From Flammeovirga agarivorans (GTDB lineage: Bacteria > Bacteroidota > Bacteroidia > Cytophagales > Flammeovirgaceae): 64,000 nt of DNA. The position numbers and the translations under genes are program-made. Location of the stretch: the NCBI RefSeq assembly GCF_012641475.1, contig NZ_JABAIL010000004.1:248001-312000 (forward strand), read 5' to 3'. Positions within the stretch are counted from its first letter, which is position 1. Each line of letters starts with the position of its first letter. The notes under the pieces were generated by a model. It had not been told where the DNA came from and searched no databases. It saw nothing but the letters and a program-made list of their open reading frames with translations. Shown here one piece after another: positions 63,429 through 64,000 of the stretch.

Positions 63429-64000
63429 ATGAAACCTACGCCACATACAGATCATCTATCTAGATTCATCGAGAAAATATACGAAATAAAAGAAAGTCAC
63501 AATAATGTTGTTACTCAAGCTGACCTAAAAAAGACAGCCTTAGAAATGGGACTGTCTGATTTAGAGTGGGTGAGAATGCAAGATTTATTTTCAGCACACC
63601 TTGCTCGTGCAATAGGTTATCATAAATATAAAAATTGGGATGATGCTATATTCGAAATAGATCAGGCGTTAACAATCAATCCGTTTGATGCGAAGGCACT
63701 TTTTCTTTTATCCTCAAGTTATGCCAACAAGTACTATGAAGATGAAAAGAAATCAGATAGAGATACAGCTATATTATATGCGAACAAGTGTTTAGAGGTA
63801 AACCCATTGGACGATAAAGCTCTTCAGTTATTAAGTTCTTTAAAGAAGGAAGCAAGACAAAGAAAGATCATAGAGAGGGAATCGTTAAAGACGCTTATTG
63901 TTGCATGTTCATTTGGGGCCATAATTTTTTCTGCATTAGCTTATCTTTCATTATCAGATATGGTGGTGACAACAATACCATATTCTACGGAGGTGGTGAA
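63429..64000 (+). CDS. TPR-like membrane protein, truncated at window end
   Basis: An open frame from ATG 63429 with no stop before the window ends (190 full codons visible). The first about 65 residues are charged and helical; from about 65 to 145 are TPR-like units (YHKYKNWDDAIFEIDQALTINPFDAKALFLLSSSYANK and a second, AILYANKCLEVNPLDDKALQLLSSLKKEA). Then a basic stretch and one transmembrane helix near 156-177 (LKTLIVACSFGAIIFSALAYLS). The rest lies outside. The protein is cytoplasmic first, then membrane spanning. Function unknown. Confidence 0.75.
   Translation, partial: MKPTPHTDHLSRFIEKIYEIKESHNNVVTQADLKKTALEMGLSDLEWVRMQDLFSAHLARAIGYHKYKNWDDAIFEIDQALTINPFDAKALFLLSSSYANKYYEDEKKSDRDTAILYANKCLEVNPLDDKALQLLSSLKKEARQRKIIERESLKTLIVACSFGAIIFSALAYLSLSDMVVTTIPYSTEVV

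Overview
The window looks like a stretch of chromosome from a low-GC Bacteroidota bacterium, most likely a marine member of the Cytophagales (Flammeovirga-like; this is inference from gene content, not from a marker gene). The evidence is AT-rich codon use, several promoter candidates of the Bacteroidota -7 type (TAnnTTTG), a lipoprotein with an SDDED surface-export-like signal, and many families typical of the phylum (DUF3078, DUF2911, DUF4924, DUF420, OstA-like, SpoIIE phosphatases with N-terminal Ig-like modules). No insertion sequence, CRISPR array, rRNA gene or complete prophage is visible. Most of the window is ordinary housekeeping and membrane-protein DNA.

Region by region: 0.1-8.2 kb holds a lipoprotein alpha-carbonic anhydrase, aspartate kinase, a cell-wall amidase, an Lrp/AsnC regulator, an M28 peptidase and an OstA-like LPS-transport protein. 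8.4-15.8 kb runs tilS, a cyclic-nucleotide-binding-domain protein, and then a cytochrome c oxidase assembly locus (ctaA, ctaB, two subunit III-type proteins, subunit IV, SCO, DUF420 and a small CxxC protein). Subunits I and II are not in the window. 15.9-26.8 kb holds a very large orphan sensor kinase, purB, a penicillin-acylase operon with a HAD phosphatase and, divergently, a FecCD-type ABC permease and ATPase. 26.9-38.5 kb holds a SpoIIE phosphatase, trpS-dnaN, a gamma-carbonic anhydrase, a ferredoxin, a surface lipoprotein, a DUF3078 protein, a thioredoxin and a C-terminal processing protease. A threefold tandem array of identical tRNA genes (anticodon CAT) lies at 38.6-38.9 kb.

39.3-42.9 kb is a START-like/mgtE/thiL/yebC operon. 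42.9-53.2 kb, mostly on the minus strand, has an RND (MMPL) exporter, ribH, a PIG-L deacetylase / 40-residue membrane peptide / sodium symporter operon, a DUF2911 protein and an AbgT transporter. 53.5-57 kb has an SLC12-like permease and a homogentisate-dioxygenase family protein. 57-60.5 kb is the most accessory-looking part: a NUMOD4/HNH protein, a DUF4924 protein and two tandem XRE-S24 (LexA/CI-like) regulators. One of these carries a second helix-turn-helix domain at its C terminus, and the two share a 28-bp near-identical element in their upstream regions. The window closes with sppA, an unrecognised protein and a truncated TPR-like membrane protein.

Three genes come from direct reading of stretches with no longer open frame: a 56-residue membrane peptide (34320-34490), a 40-residue membrane peptide (47710-47832) and the partial gene at 63429-64000. 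The best candidates for something undescribed are the paired S24 regulators with their shared element, and the palindrome that may control the cytochrome-oxidase assembly operon.
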